Of a stretch of DNA of 64,000 bases, positions 1-11,446 are shown in pieces (the stretch's first letter is position 1; each line of letters begins with the position of its first letter). Under the pieces are notes generated by a model. It ran no database searches and was not told where the DNA came from. It saw only the letters and a list, made by a program, of their open reading frames with translations. The translations under genes and the position numbers were made by a program. This DNA comes from Dasypus novemcinctus (taxonomy: Eukaryota; Chordata; Mammalia; Cingulata; Dasypodidae). The stretch is from the NCBI RefSeq assembly GCF_030445035.2, contig NC_080682.1, positions 30,176,770 through 30,240,769 of the forward strand. Reading direction: 5' to 3'.

Positions 1-1662
1 CCTCGGTGCCAGGGAGGCTCATCCCTGGGTGTCATGTCCCACGCTGGGGGGAAGGCATTGCATTTACATGCTGAGTTTGGCTTCGAGACTGGCCACATTT
101 GAGTAACATGAAGGGTATCAGGAGGGAACTCCTAGGCACAGTGCTGCTCTGGGCCTTGTTCTTATTTCAGGCATATAGGCTCACAAGCATAGTCATTATT
201 ATCAGGGGCTCACTGTTGGACCCTCATTCCTTCCTGGTCCTTACTGTTGCACCTGGGGGACTGCTGCTGCTCCCCTAGCAACCACGACAGAGCCCCCCCC
301 CCCTCTGGCCAGTAACCCAGTACCCCCCAGCTGTTGTTTTTAATTGTTTCTACTATGAGTATATCCAAACATTACCATGCACCCTGGACATATGCCCTGT
401 ATAACTCCCTGTCAACCATATATTGCCTGTCAATAACATCCCTTACCAGTAATCCTCCGCTGCCATTGTTGAACCACTCTGTGATCCAAAACTTCCTGAA
501 AAGTGAAGGCCAATATAATGTCAGGTTTCCTTACTAGTAAAATAGAATATAGCAATGAGTTTAAAGGTTAGATATAGCATACGTATTGATTTGGAAAAAT
601 TCTACATCCTATCATTTTCTTTTCTTTTTTCCTAATTATTAAGCTTCTCTTTACAAGAGCCTTAGATCACAGTAATTCATATATACAATATACAGTACTC
701 CCACACATCCACCATAAAAACTTTTCCCTTCCACAGCGATAATCTTATAACTTATTCATATCATATTTACTTAAACTGATGTACAGACTCTGAGACAATA
801 GCTTTCAAACAAGTGACATCGGTGCTTACATTGTGGTCCATACTTTAGGATATACAGTTTTCTAAATTTTTAGTTATCCTATGTTTTACATTATTAGTCT
901 GTCGTTCCCTATATGTTTTTGGTTTAATATTACATGTTTTATATCCATCCTTGTGTACTCTTGCGAAACTCCTCTCTTACTCCCACATTTACCTTGGTTC
1001 CATCCATTCAACATCCATTTTTCCCTCCCCTTGGGGCCCACAGCAACAGCCAATCTCCATTTCTCGAGGAGCCACGTCCAGAGATACTTGCAACAGTGTT
1101 CAGGGCCTGACTTGCTCAACTGCCCTAATGCCCTGGGAGCCACTCTTTCTCTCGAGAGATACAGTTCCTCTTTTTTGATGGCATTAGTCCGCCCCAGGAT
1201 GTGGGTCCACCCCCACTTTCACTACTTGGGTCTCTACCCAATGGTACAACCCACCCTGGCAAAATGAGCATTCAGACATTCCCCAGGAGTCCGTCCCATG
1301 TCAGACCATCCCCTCTGAGCATCCTAAACAGGTAACAGTCCCAGTTATATTTTGATATGGTTTTCTCAGCATTTTACTCTCAACCAACACTGGACACTCT
1401 CCTATGTTCGTATGTTGCCCCTCCTCCTCCCAATTTTTTAGGCAATATTACACATCCGCCCATCCCCAGCCCCCCTCAAACCCGCAAAGCCCCACCAAAG
1501 GCAACCCCTTGCCCCCATTTTATCTCTTCTTTGTGCTCATACATACCACCAGCTCATCAAAGATTCCACCCTTGCAGACGTCAGCTCACATCCTTCCTCC
1601 ACCCCCTGATTTCTTGTAAGCCTATCTTCCAGTCTCTAGCTCTCTGAGGCAGCTTGCTTATT
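1..1662 (-). other. L1 bipartite 3' UTR (partial)
   Basis: Read on the minus strand, module 1 (1,662 to about 640) starts just after the ORF2 stop. It is G/A-rich at first and then resembles an L1MA-like tail, ending in an A-rich run (the plus strand shows TTTCTTTTTTCC-like sequence at 617-632). Module 2 (about 600 to 1) matches, in reverse, plus-strand sequence at about 44,800-45,390 downstream of the other near-complete L1. Shared phrases include CTCAAATGTGGCCA and CCCAGGGATGAGCC. No host gene is seen here. Confidence 0.75.
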
Positions 1663-1954
1663 TCATATTATTGAGGTCATGTAGTATTTGTCCTTCAATG
1701 CCTGGGTTGCTTTACTCAACATAAGGTTCTCAAGATTCATCCATGTTATCAAGTGCGTTTGTAGTGTATTTCTTCTTACAGCCGAGTAGTATTCCATTGT
1801 ATGTATATACCACATTTTATTGATCCACTCATCTGTTGATGGGCATTTGGGTTGATTCCAACTTTTGGCGATAGTGAACAATGCTGCTATGAACATTGGT
1901 GTACATATATCAGTTTGTGTCCTTGTTTCCAGTTCTGCTGGGGATATACCCAGC

Positions 1955-2947
1955 TGCGGCAGCTTGCTCGGTCGGTAGAGGTGGGGTCTGGCTGCGGACG
2001 AGGGGTCGGTCCAGCTCTGGACGAGGGGTCAGTCCCGCTTGGGACGGGGGGTCGGTCCCACCTGGGACGAGGGATCGGTCCGGCAGCAGACGAGGGATCG
2101 GTCTCACAAGGGGTTGCGCGGTTCGGCTGACGGGGTCACCCGGCGAAGCCGGCGACGAAGGGGTCGCCCAGAGAAGCAGGCAATGAACTGGGGACAAGGG
2201 AGGCCAGGCCCTTGTCGGGGGCTCTCAGGACTGGAGGGCGCACGGCAGAAGAACTACCGCGGAGACAAGGTAAACACGCAAGTCCAACTTTATTGAGGGA
2301 GAGGCAACAGTTTTATAGGGGCTGGGGAAGGCTGATTGGTCGAAGCCACGCCCTGTTATGATTGGTTGCCGGTGAAAGGTCAGTGGGCGGTACTGGATGG
2401 GGGAGGGGTGGTGGTTAGGGATTGGCTGTTGCTGTTGCTGGGGGAAGGGGTAGGGTTTAGGGATTGGTGGCTGCTGTTGCTGGGGTGGAGGGCAGACTTG
2501 AGTTTCCCGCCCACGCCTGGCTGTTGCTGCTGTCGGGGGAAGGGAAAAGGGCGGGCTGGATTTTTCCGCCCACACCTGGCTGTTGCTGCTGTCGGGGGAG
2601 GGGAAAAGGGCGGGCTGGATTTTTCCGCCCACACCTGGCTGTTGCTGCTGTCGGGGGAGGGGAAAAGGGCAGACTGGAATTTTCCGCCCTGCGCCTGCGC
2701 AGGGAGAAAGAAGAAGAAGGGTGCTGCCCCACAGGCATCGTGTGGCACCACCCGGGAGGAGGGGCGGCCATGGAAGCATGGCTGCCGAGAAGGGGAGACC
2801 CGAGGGCACTCTGTGCCCATGCCGAGCTCCTTCAGGGGTGGCGGTGAGTCCGACCAGCCACCCTATTATGGGGGCAGTGGCTTGGCCTGCCGCGGCTGCT
2901 CCCCCGCCAGGCCAGCAAACCACACTTCAGCCTGAGGGGTGACCGCA
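1955..2947 (-). repeat. ERVK 3' LTR
   Basis: This is the 3' LTR in element orientation, 993 bp, almost identical to the copy at 5,854-6,874. TATA box at 2,311-2,317 and AATAAA at 2,289-2,294, both read on the minus strand. It starts TG and ends CA at the provirus boundary. Long GC-rich open frames on both strands here are composition effects of the repeat array, not genes. Confidence 0.92.
2509..2692. repeat. 59-bp tandem array in LTR U3 (3' LTR)
   Basis: Three units start at CCTGGCTGTTGCTGCTGTCG near 2,516, 2,575 and 2,634. The same array is present in the other LTR at about 6,435-6,616. U3 repeats of this kind often serve as enhancers; that role is inferred here. Confidence 0.88.
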
Positions 2948-2962
2948 TTTCCCCCTTCTTTT
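2948..2962 (-). other. Retroviral polypurine tract
   Basis: The minus strand reads AAAAGAAGGGGGAAA immediately before the 3' LTR. This is the expected plus-strand primer site for reverse transcription, and it independently confirms the element's orientation. Confidence 0.9.
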
Positions 2963-3078
2963 CAAATAAGGACCAGGATGGCAGCAGCAACAAGTAGCTG
3001 AGGCCCAAGAGGCAGTAAGCAATGAGGGAAGCGGGGCTGAAGAGGGAGGTGAGTATGACGGGATTATAAATGTACAAT

Positions 3079-3558
3079 TTAGGGGGTGGTATCTTGCCGT
3101 TGCAAGCAAGGGTGGCCAATGTCCAATTCTTGTTGATCTCGGCGGCTATAAGATCCATCTGTTGTTAAAAGTCCAGGATGACAGCGCGTTGCAGGTAGTT
3201 GATCTCTCCTTGGAGCGAAGACATTGTAGGAGAGGATTACTTTTTCCTGCCAGAGGCTTACTGTCCAATTAAAAGGCTGATGGCTGGGGTTGGTGAGTGC
3301 AATGGGGAGTGTGAGGAAAAGAAGGGTGATAGTTTTGGACAAGAGGAGGCTTGGTGAAGTCATTATGGGAGGAAGATAAGGAGTAAAGCATAAAAGAGGA
3401 TAATAAACAAAGGCGATGGAAAGTAGAATTCGTTGGCTGAGGTTCCAATCTTCTGGGGCGGTAGCGGCTAGACAGATGGCGGAAAATATTATCAAGAAAG
3501 CAAAGGTTATGAGGAAGAAATAAAGTATTAAAGGCTGTGGGGGAAGTGAGAAGATCAT
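3079..3558 (-). pseudogene. env-like remnant of the ERVK (tentative)
   Basis: A hydrophobic, membrane-protein-like frame lies between the gag side and the polypurine tract, where env belongs. The phrase NPSHQPFNWT resembles the start of a retroviral surface glycoprotein. The rest is not clearly assignable. Region 3,560-4,657 is AT-rich and shows no recognisable pol. Treated as a fossil fragment. Confidence 0.4.
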
Positions 3559-4657
3559 TTAGAGGATAGGGTTGAGAATGGTATGTTTAAGACAGAAGCT
3601 TTGTGGTTTGTAGGAGACTGCTTTATAAACGAAGGAGAATGAGGGCAGTAAATATAGTAACGATAGATAGGAAGATGACAGTGAGGAGGAGTCTTTGTTT
3701 AAGGTTCCAATCATCTGGCGCAACAGTGGCTAGGCCGATAGCGAGGGGTGTTGCTAAATAGACAATGGCTGCAAAGACAAAATCATCTTCTGTTTCCTTA
3801 AGAAAAACTTTTCTTTAAATACTTAGTAGCATGCAATATTAGAAACCGTTTCCTAAAAGCAAGTTGGCAGGGGAGCTTGGTTGCTGTTAATCTTTCCTGT
3901 TATAAAATTACCTTTTATTATTATTATCATCAATTCAGTTTTACATATATATATTTAAGAATGACCTTTTGGAATTAGCCATTTAATACCTTAATGTAAA
4001 CTATTGAAGATAAATTTTATTTTTACAGAATATATTCCCTTATGTAAAGTTATCACAATACCTTTTACATTTGCCGCATGCAAATTAAGTTTCAAGAGTT
4101 TATGAAAAATTAGCCATCTTACTTTAGGACAAAATACGTCTTTTTGCAAAACTTATTACATTTCCATTAGCATTTTTACAAACTTTTAACCTTTTTAATA
4201 TTCATATAAGTTTTACATTCTTCATATTATCCTGTGAAGAAAAATAAGTTATTCATTTTAATCTAGGCAAGAACAACTTTTTATGAAGACGTACAGTTAA
4301 TTTTGTTAATTAAGACTTACAATTTTTTTTAATTGTAGATATCTTATTAACATTTAAACTTATGTATTAATATAATAAACTTAAGTATTAATATAAGCGC
4401 TTATTTAATTTTTGGCCATTTGAATAGAGCTCTTTTAAAGATTTCTAGTAATTTATATTTACCATCCAGAGGTATCACAATATATGTTGACATTGAGCGA
4501 ACAGACAGACAAACACAAAACAATTACAACACATTAACAGAAATATATAATTTATTTACAGTTAACTCATAATTCTTACTTTCTTGGTATAGCTGCTTTT
4601 AAATCCTTTTTTATATAGCATATCATAGATTATACCCTTCAAGATTTCTTCTGGACT

Positions 4658-4909
4658 TCATGTTGCCTGTAATAAGCCAGGAGGGAATCTTTTACCTTCC
4701 TGCTCCACAGCAAAAGTGACCCTGTCTATAAGGCGAGTATAGGTGTCCGGGTCCCAAAGCTGACACGTGGTAAGCCATGGATTAAAGGGGAGAAGAAGGT
4801 CCCGATATACTTGAAGCTGTTTGAAAGAGATCTTACACCGGTGAGTGTCTAGGAGACCGGCGAGGGCCCGAACTTGTGGGGCTTGCTTAGCAGATAGGAT
4901 GTTACCCAT
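4658..4909 (-). pseudogene. gag matrix-like remnant of the ERVK
   Basis: A short frame begins MGNILSAKQAPQVRALAGLL. The glycine at position 2 fits N-myristoylation, and the following helical segment (QVYRDLLLPFNPWL) is matrix-like for betaretroviral gag. Its place, downstream of the leader repeats in element orientation, also fits gag. Only the amino-terminal portion is recognisable; the element is broken. Confidence 0.65.
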
Positions 4910-5129
4910 TGCTAATGGCCTTTTGGAGCCGATAAGAAAAGGGGCCCTTACCTTGAGAGCGTGGCGATGGGAGCCGAGGTGCGCGGTGAGACGAGGGGTC
5001 GGAGCCGGTGGGGCTCCGACGGTGGTCGTGGGCCAAGAGAAGGCCCCGACGAGGGGAGGGCGGGACGACGAGCAGTGGAGCAAGGCAAAGGGGAGCAAGC
5101 GTGGAGGGGAGGAGGCAGAGGTGAAGGCA

Positions 5130-5770
5130 GGGGTGGAGGTGCTCAGGCACGCACTCCTGAGAGTTTTATTGGCGCCTCTTAATCATAGCGGGTCGGTATA
5201 AGCCCCCGACATGGAAGGAGAAAGCCATCCAGCGATTCTCCCAGACCGCCGTGGATCATATGAGGTCACCAAGGTTCAGGAGCAGCAATGCACAGCGAAA
5301 AGATAGGGGTGAGAAGAGAGGAGAGCGTAGGGCTATGGTAGGGTTACTTCAGACGTGCAAGCGCGTGCTCCTGAGAAATCCAAGGCTCCTCTTAACCATA
5401 GCGGGTCAGTATAAGCCCCCGACATGGAAGGAGAAAGCCATCCAGCGATTCTCCCAGACCGCCGTGGGTCGTATGAGGTAGCCAAGGCTCAGATAGCAGC
5501 AATGTTGCACGAGAGAAGTCCCAAGGTGAGAAGAGAGGAGGGCGTAGGGCTGTGGTAGGATTACTTCAGACATGCAAGCGCGCGCTCCCGAGAAATCCAA
5601 GGCTCCTCTTAATCATAGCGGGTTGGTATAAGCCCCCGACATGGAAGGAGAAAGCCATCCAGCGATTCTCCCAGACCGCCGTGGATCATATGAGGTAGCC
5701 AAGGCTCAGGTAGCAGCAATGTTGCACGAGAGAAGTCCCAAGGTGAGAAGAGAGGAGGGGGGGGCGCCAG
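5130..5770. repeat. Three tandem repeats of about 215 bp in the ERVK leader
   Basis: Three copies carry the landmark CATAGCGGGT at 5,184, 5,397 and 5,614, giving periods of 213 and 217 bp. Each contains the phrase AAGCCCCCGACATGGAAGG and then GCCATCCAGCGATTCTCCC. They sit between the primer binding site and gag, where packaging signals and leader elements usually lie. Confidence 0.9.
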
Positions 5771-5786
5771 GTTATGGAGTGAGGCT

Positions 5787-5848
5787 GTGGTGGAGTTGCC
5801 TTGCCCCACGTTGTGCTGTGGTGGGGTTGCTTTGCCCCACGTTGGGCG
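5787..5848. repeat. 31-bp tandem duplication overlapping the primer site
   Basis: GTGGTGGAGTTGCCTTGCCC at 5,787 and on is followed by a near copy at 5,818 and on. The second copy includes the functional primer-site sequence; the first carries a degraded look-alike at about 5,803-5,816. Confidence 0.75.
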
Positions 5849-5851
5849 CCA
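5834..5851 (-). other. Retroviral primer binding site, tRNA-Lys1,2
   Basis: The minus strand reads TGGCGCCCAACGTGGGGC, two bases after the end of the 5' LTR. This is complementary to the 3' end of tRNA-Lys1,2, the primer used by many betaretroviruses and class II ERVs. Confidence 0.93.
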
Positions 5852-5853
5852 AC

Positions 5854-6874
5854 TGCGGCGGCTTGCTCGGTCGGTAGAGGTGGGGTCTGGCTGCGGATGA
5901 GGGGTCGGTCCAGCTCTGGACGAGGGGTCAGTCCCGCTTGGGATGGGGGGTCGGTCCCACCTGGGACGAGGGATCGGTCCGGCAGCAGACGAGGGATCGG
6001 TCTCACAAGGGGTGGCACGGTTCGGCTGACGGGGTCGCCCGGCGAAGCCGGCGACGAAGGGGTCGCCCGGCGAAGCCGGCGACGAAGGGGTTGCCCGGAG
6101 AAGCAGGCGACGAACTGGGGACAAGGGAGGCCAGGCCCTTGTCGGGGGCTCTCAGGACTGGAGGGCGCATGGCAGAAGAACTACCGCGGAGACAAGGTAA
6201 ACATGCAAGTCCACTTTATTGAGGGAGAGGCAACAGTTTTATAGGGGCTGGGGAAGGCTGATTGGTCGAAGCCACGCCCTGTTCTGATTGGTTGCCGGTG
6301 AAAGGTCAGTGGGTGGTACTGGATGGGGGAGGGGTGGTGGTTAGGGATTGGCTGTCGCTGTTGCTGGGGGAAGGGGCAGGGTTTAGGGATTGGTGGCTGC
6401 TGTTGCTGGGGTGGAGGGCAGACTTGAGTTTCCCGCCCATGCCTGGCTGTTGCTGCTGTCGGGGGAAGGGAAAAGGGCGGGCTGGATTTTTCCGCCCACA
6501 CCTGGCTGTTGCTGCTGTCGGGGGAGGGGAAAAGGGCGGGCTGGATTTTTCCGCCCACACCTGGCTGTTGCTGCTGTTGGGGGAGGGGAAAAGGGCAGAC
6601 TGGAATTTTCCGCCCTGCGCCTGCGCAGGGAGAAAGAAGAAGAAGGGTGCTGCCCCACAGGCATCGTGTGGCGCCACCCGGGAGGAGGGGCGGCCGCGGA
6701 AGCATGGCTGCCAAGAAGGGGAGACCCGAGGGCACTCTGCGCCCATGCCGAGCTCCCTTCAGGGGTGGCGGTGAGTCCGACCAGCCACCCTATTATGGGG
6801 GCAGCGGCTTGGCCTGCCGCGGCTGCTCCCCCGCCAGGCCAGCAAACCACACTTCAGCCCGAGGGGTGACCGCA
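5854..6874 (-). repeat. ERVK 5' LTR
   Basis: This is the 5' LTR in element orientation, about 1,021 bp. It carries a TATA box (TATAAAA, plus-strand 6,237-6,243) and an AATAAA signal (plus-strand 6,215-6,220). U3 contains a three-copy 59-bp tandem array (about 6,435-6,616). It is longer than its partner mainly because of one extra 28-bp GC-rich repeat unit near 6,035-6,090. Confidence 0.92.
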
Positions 6875-9800
6875 CCCAGCAGTGGTATTGCTGGGTCATA
6901 TGGAAAATCTATGGTTAGTTTTTTGAGAAACTGCCAAACTGTACTACAGAATGGTTGGATCCTTCTGCATTGCCACTGGCAGTGGATGAGTGTTCCCATT
7001 TCTTCACATCCTCTCCAGCATTTGTATTCTTCTGTTTTTTTCATAGCTGCCAATCTTATGGAAGTAAGATGGTATCTCATTGTAGTTTTGATTTTCATTT
7101 CCCTGATAGCTAGAGATTTGGAGCATTTTTTCATGTGCTTTTTAGCCATTTGTATTTCTTCTTTGGAGAAGTGTCTGTTTAAATCTTTTTCCCATTTTTT
7201 AAATGGGTTTATCTTTTTATTTTCAAGATATAGGAGTTCTTTATATATGCAAGTTATAAGTCTCTTATGAGATATATGGTTGCCAAATATTTTCTCCCAT
7301 TGTGTGGGTTCCCTTTTTACTTTCTTGACAAACTCCTTTGAGGTGCAGAAGGCTTTAATTTTGAGGAAGTCCCATTTATCTATTTGTTCTTTTGCTGCTC
7401 ATGCTTTTGGTGTGATATTCATGAAGCCATTTCCTATTACATGGTCCTGTAGATGTTTCCCTATACTGCTTTCCAAGATCTTTATGGTCTTGGCTCTTAT
7501 ATTTAGGTCTTTGATCCATCTTGAATTGATCTTTGTATAAGGTGTGAGATAGTAATCCTCTTTCATTCTTCTACATATGGATATCCAGTTCTCCAGGCAC
7601 CATTTGTTGAATAGGCCATTCTCTCCCAGTTGAGAGGGTTTGGTGGCTTTATCGAATATTATATGGTTATATATAAGAGGTTCTATATCAGAACTTTCAA
7701 TTTGATTCCATTGGTCTGTGTGTCTCTCCTTATGCCAATACCATGCTCTTTTCCCTACTGTAGCTTTGTAGTATGATTTGAAGTCCGGTAGTGTGATTCC
7801 TCCAATTTCGTTTTTCTTTTTCAATATGTCTTTGGCTATTCAGGGCCTCTTTCCTTTCCAAATAAATTTCATAGTTAGTTTTTCTAGTTCCTTAAAGAAG
7901 GCTGTGTTGATTTTTATTGGTATTGCATTGAATGTGTAGATCAGTTTGGGTAGGATATACATCTTAATAATATTTAGTCTTCCTATCCATGAACAAGGAA
8001 TATTATTCCATTTATTTAGGCCTTCTTGGATTTCCTTGAACAGTTTTGTATAGTTCTCAGTGTATAAGTTTTTTACGTCTTTAGTTAAATTTATTCCTAA
8101 GTATTTGATTTTTTTATTTACTATTGTAAATGGTATTTGTTTCTTGATTTCTTCCTGATCTTGCTCATTATTGGTGTACAGAAATGCTTCTCATTTTTGC
8201 ACATTGATCTTATAACCTGTGACTTTACTAAACTCATTTATTAGTTCTAGAAGCTTTGTTGTAGATCTCTCAGGGTTTTCTATGTATAGGATCATGTCAT
8301 CTGCAAATAATGAAATTTTAACTTATTCCTTTCCAATTTGAATGCCTTTTATATCTGGTTATTATCTCAGTGCTCAAGCAAGTACTTCTAAGACAATGAT
8401 AAATAGAAGGGGAGACAATGGGCATCCTTGTCTTGTTCCTGATTTTAGAGGGAAGGATTTTAGGATTTCTCAATTGTAAACAATGTTGGCTGTAGGTTTT
8501 TCATATATACTCTTTATCATGCTCAAAAAATTTCCTTGTATTCCGATCTTTTGGAGTGTTTTTATCAAGAAAGGGTGCTGTATTTTGTCAAATGCTTTTT
8601 CTGCATCTATAGATATAATCGTGATTTTTTTCCTTCTATCTGTTTATATGGTGTATTACATTGATTGATTTTCTTATATAGAACCATCCTTGCATACCTG
8701 GAATGAATCCCACTTGGTCGTGGTGTGTAATTCGTTTAATGTGTTGTTGAATATGATTAGCAAGTATTTTGTTAGGTATTTTTGTGTCTAGGTTCATTAG
8801 AGAAATTGGTCTGTAATTTTCCTTTCTTGTGGTGTCTTTGTTTGGCTTTGGTACTAGGGTAATGTTGGCACATAGAAGGAGTTTAGCAATGTTCCTTCTG
8901 TTTCGATTTTTTGGAATGGTTTCAGCAGGATTGGTGTTAGTTCTTTCCGGAATGTTTTGTAGAATTCACCTGTGAAGCCGTCTGGCCCTGGGCTCTTCTT
9001 AGTTGAGAGGTTTTTAATGACGGATTCTATCTCTTTACTTGTGATTGGTTTGTTGAGATCATCAATTTCTTCTTTCGTCAATATGGGCTGCTCATGTGTT
9101 TCTAGGAATTTGTCCATTTCCTCTGAATTGTCATTTTTGTTGGAATATAGTTTTTCAAAGTATCCTCTTATGATAAGCTTTATTTCTTTGGGGTCAGTGG
9201 TGATATCTCCTTTCTCATTTCTTATTTTGTGTATTTGCATCTTCTTTCTTTTTTTCTTTGTTAGTCTCGCTAAAGGTTTGTCAATTTTTTTGATCTTCTC
9301 AAAAAAACAGCTCTTTGTCTTGTTTATCTTTTCAAGTGCTTTCTTATTTTCTATTTAATTTAGTTCTGCTCTTATCTTTATTATTTCCTTCCTTCTTCTT
9401 CCTGTGGTATTACTTTGTTGTTTTTTTTCTAATTCCTCCAAATGTGCAGTTAGTTCTTCAATTTTTGCTCTTTCTTCTATTTTGATGTATGAATTTATGG
9501 CTATAAATTTCCCTCTCAGTACTGCTTTTACTGCTTCCCATAAATTTTGTTATGCTGTGTTATCATTATCATTTGTTTCAAGGTAGTCATTGATTTTTTT
9601 TGAGATTTCCTCTTTGACCCACTGTTTTGCTAAGAGTGTGCTGTTTAATTTCCAAATCATGGTGTGAAATCTGGGCCTCTGACCTTTCCAAATTTCCAGC
9701 TTCACTCCACTGTGGTCAGAGATATTATTTTGTATGATTTCAATCTTTCTGAATTTATTAAGCCTTTCTTTGTAGCCTAGCATATGGTCTATCTTGGAGA

Positions 9801-10520
9801 ATGATCCATGTGCACTTGTGAAAAATGTATATCCTGCTGTGTTTGGGTGTAATGATCTATATATGTCTATTAGATCCAACTCCTCAAATATACTGTTCAA
9901 ATATTTTGTTTCTTTAGTGATTCTCTTTTGAGATATTCTGTCCAGAGTTGATAGTGGTGTATTAAAATCCCCCACTATAATTGTAGATGCATCTATTCTT
10001 TCACTTAGTTTTTCCAGCGTTTGCCTCATGTATTTAGAGGCGCTCTTGTTAGGATCATAAATATTTATGATTGTTCGATCTTCTTGACAGATTGTTCCTT
10101 TCACTAAAATGTAGTATCCTTCTTTGTCTCTCACAATTGTTTTGCATTTAAAGTCTATTTTGTCTGATATTAATGTAGCTAGTCCTGCTTTTTTTTGGTT
10201 ATTGTTTCTTGTATGATTATTTTCCAACCATTCACTTTCAACCTCCATGAGTCTCTGTGTCTAAGATGTGTCTCTTGTAGACAGCATATAGATGGGTCAT
10301 ATTTCCTTATCCAATGTCCCAGTCTGAATCTTTTGATAGGTGAGTTTAATCCATTGACATTCAGTGTTATTACTTTCAAGGAATTATTTGTGTTAGCCAT
10401 ATTTTGATTGGACTTGTGTTTGTCGTATTTTGTTTGCTTTTTTTTCCCCTTTTCTTTTTGTCTTTTTTGTTGCTCTTACACTCTCCTCCAACTCTGCCTG
10501 TCCTGTTTTTTCCTTTCTTC

Positions 10521-11446
10521 CTACAGAACTCCCTTTAGAATTTCTTGAAGGGGAGGTTTCTTGTTGGCATAGTCTTTCAGTTTCTGTTTATCTGTGAATA
10601 TTTTGAACTCTCCATCATTTTTGAATGCTAGTTTAGCTGGATAGAGTATTCTTGGTTGGAAATTATTTTCCTTTAGTACCTTGACTATATCATACCTCTG
10701 CCTTCTTGCCTCCTTGGTTTCAGATGAGAAATCAGCACTTAATCTTATGGAACTTCCCTTGTATGTGATGGTTTTATTTTCTCTTGCTGCTTTTAGAATT
10801 TTCTCTTTGTCTTGAGCATTGGATAATTTGACAAGTATATGTCTTGGGGTGGGCCTGTTGGGGTTTATGACAATTGGGGTGCACTGTGCTTCTTGGATAT
10901 GTACATCTGTCTCTTTCAGTAGATTTGGGAAGTTTTCAGCCATTATTTCCTGCAACACTCCTTCTGACCCTTTCCCTTCTCTTCTCCTTCTGGGATGCCT
11001 ATAATACGTATGTTTTAGTGTTTTGCATTATCATTCAGGTCCCTAAGTCCTAGCTGGATTTTTTCTATCTTTTTATTGACCAATTCTACTGTCTGTTTGA
11101 TTTCTGATGTACTGTCTTCCACATCACTAATTCTCTGCTCTGCCTTTTCTAGTCTGGTGATATTTGCCACAAGTGTATTTTTGATTTCTTGAACTGTGGT
11201 GTTCATTCCCATCATATCTGGTATCTTTTTGCATATGTCTGCAATTTCCCCTCCAAGTGTTGTCTTCATGTTGTTAACCTCTTCCTTTACTTCATTAAAT
11301 TTGTTGGTGATAAATGCTCTGAGATCTTTATTTACTTGTGTGAAGTTCTGCTCCCGTTCCTGATTTTTAGTTTGTTCATTGGATTCATCCATGTTTTCCT
11401 GATTACTCGTTTGGTTTGCAGATTTTTGTTGCTGTCTGGTCATCAT
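10521..11446 (-). pseudogene. L1 ORF1 (RNA-binding protein), frameshifted
   Basis: The first frame (11,446-11,015) begins MMTRQQQKSANQ and contains the Lys/Glu-rich coiled-coil segment (KNQEREQNF, KEEVNNMKTTLGGE, RISDVEDSTSEI). The second frame (10,958-10,521) carries the RRM and C-terminal domain (VHIQEAQ, RPTPRHILVKLSNAQDKEKI, ITYKGSSIRLSADFS, RILYPAKLAF). It ends in LQEILKGVL. The break between frames lies around 10,960-11,014. The intact protein is a trimeric nucleic-acid chaperone that packages L1 RNA. Total length of about 300 aa fits mammalian ORF1p. Confidence 0.9.

Larger units (their letters stand above)
1955..6874 (-). mobile_element. Class II endogenous retrovirus (ERVK/betaretrovirus-like), internally deleted provirus
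   Basis: A 4,920-bp provirus lies in minus orientation inside L1 ORF2. Direct CCCAGC duplications (1,949-1,954 and 6,875-6,880) flank it. The 6-bp size is usual for class II elements. The two LTRs begin TG and end CA. The primer binding site next to the 5' LTR matches the 3' end of tRNA-Lys1,2, and a polypurine tract precedes the 3' LTR. The internal region is only about 2.9 kb. It holds a gag matrix-like remnant and a short env-like remnant, with no recognisable pol, so the copy is broken by large internal loss. LTRs differ at roughly 20-odd sites in about 990 aligned positions by eye, which suggests an insertion of only a few million years. It is younger than the L1 it sits in. Confidence 0.92.
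1663..10400 (-). pseudogene. L1 ORF2 (endonuclease/reverse transcriptase), broken and interrupted
   Basis: The start MANTNNSLKVITLNVNGLNS at 10,400 is the L1 endonuclease N-terminus, with CCLQETHL following. The endonuclease continues at 10,248-9,550 (IINIYDPN, IIVGDFNTPLS, SDHSGVKLEIW). Reverse transcriptase pieces follow: [14 protein letters not shown] near 8,960-9,010 and the catalytic LFADDM box at about 8,293-8,310. After 7,399-7,824 ([14 protein letters not shown]) comes the Cys-rich C-terminal segment at 6,883-7,149 (CWRGCEEMGTLIHCQW). The ERVK insertion separates these from the last about 95 residues (1,663-1,948, NQPKCPSTDEW to KYYMTSII). Several frameshifts are present. The intact enzyme performs target-primed reverse transcription. 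Confidence 0.92.

Noticed and set aside
1896-2942. Long GC-rich open frames on both strands over the LTRs
   Set aside because: They overlap in several frames, repeat in both LTRs and follow the 59-bp array; this is composition, not coding.
4845-5201. Plus-strand 118-residue frame
   Set aside because: Opposite strand of the retroviral leader and gag start; an antisense shadow in GC-rich repeats.
5130-5770. Regular repeats as a CRISPR array
   Set aside because: Units are about 215 bp, contiguous without spacers and inside a provirus in mammalian DNA.
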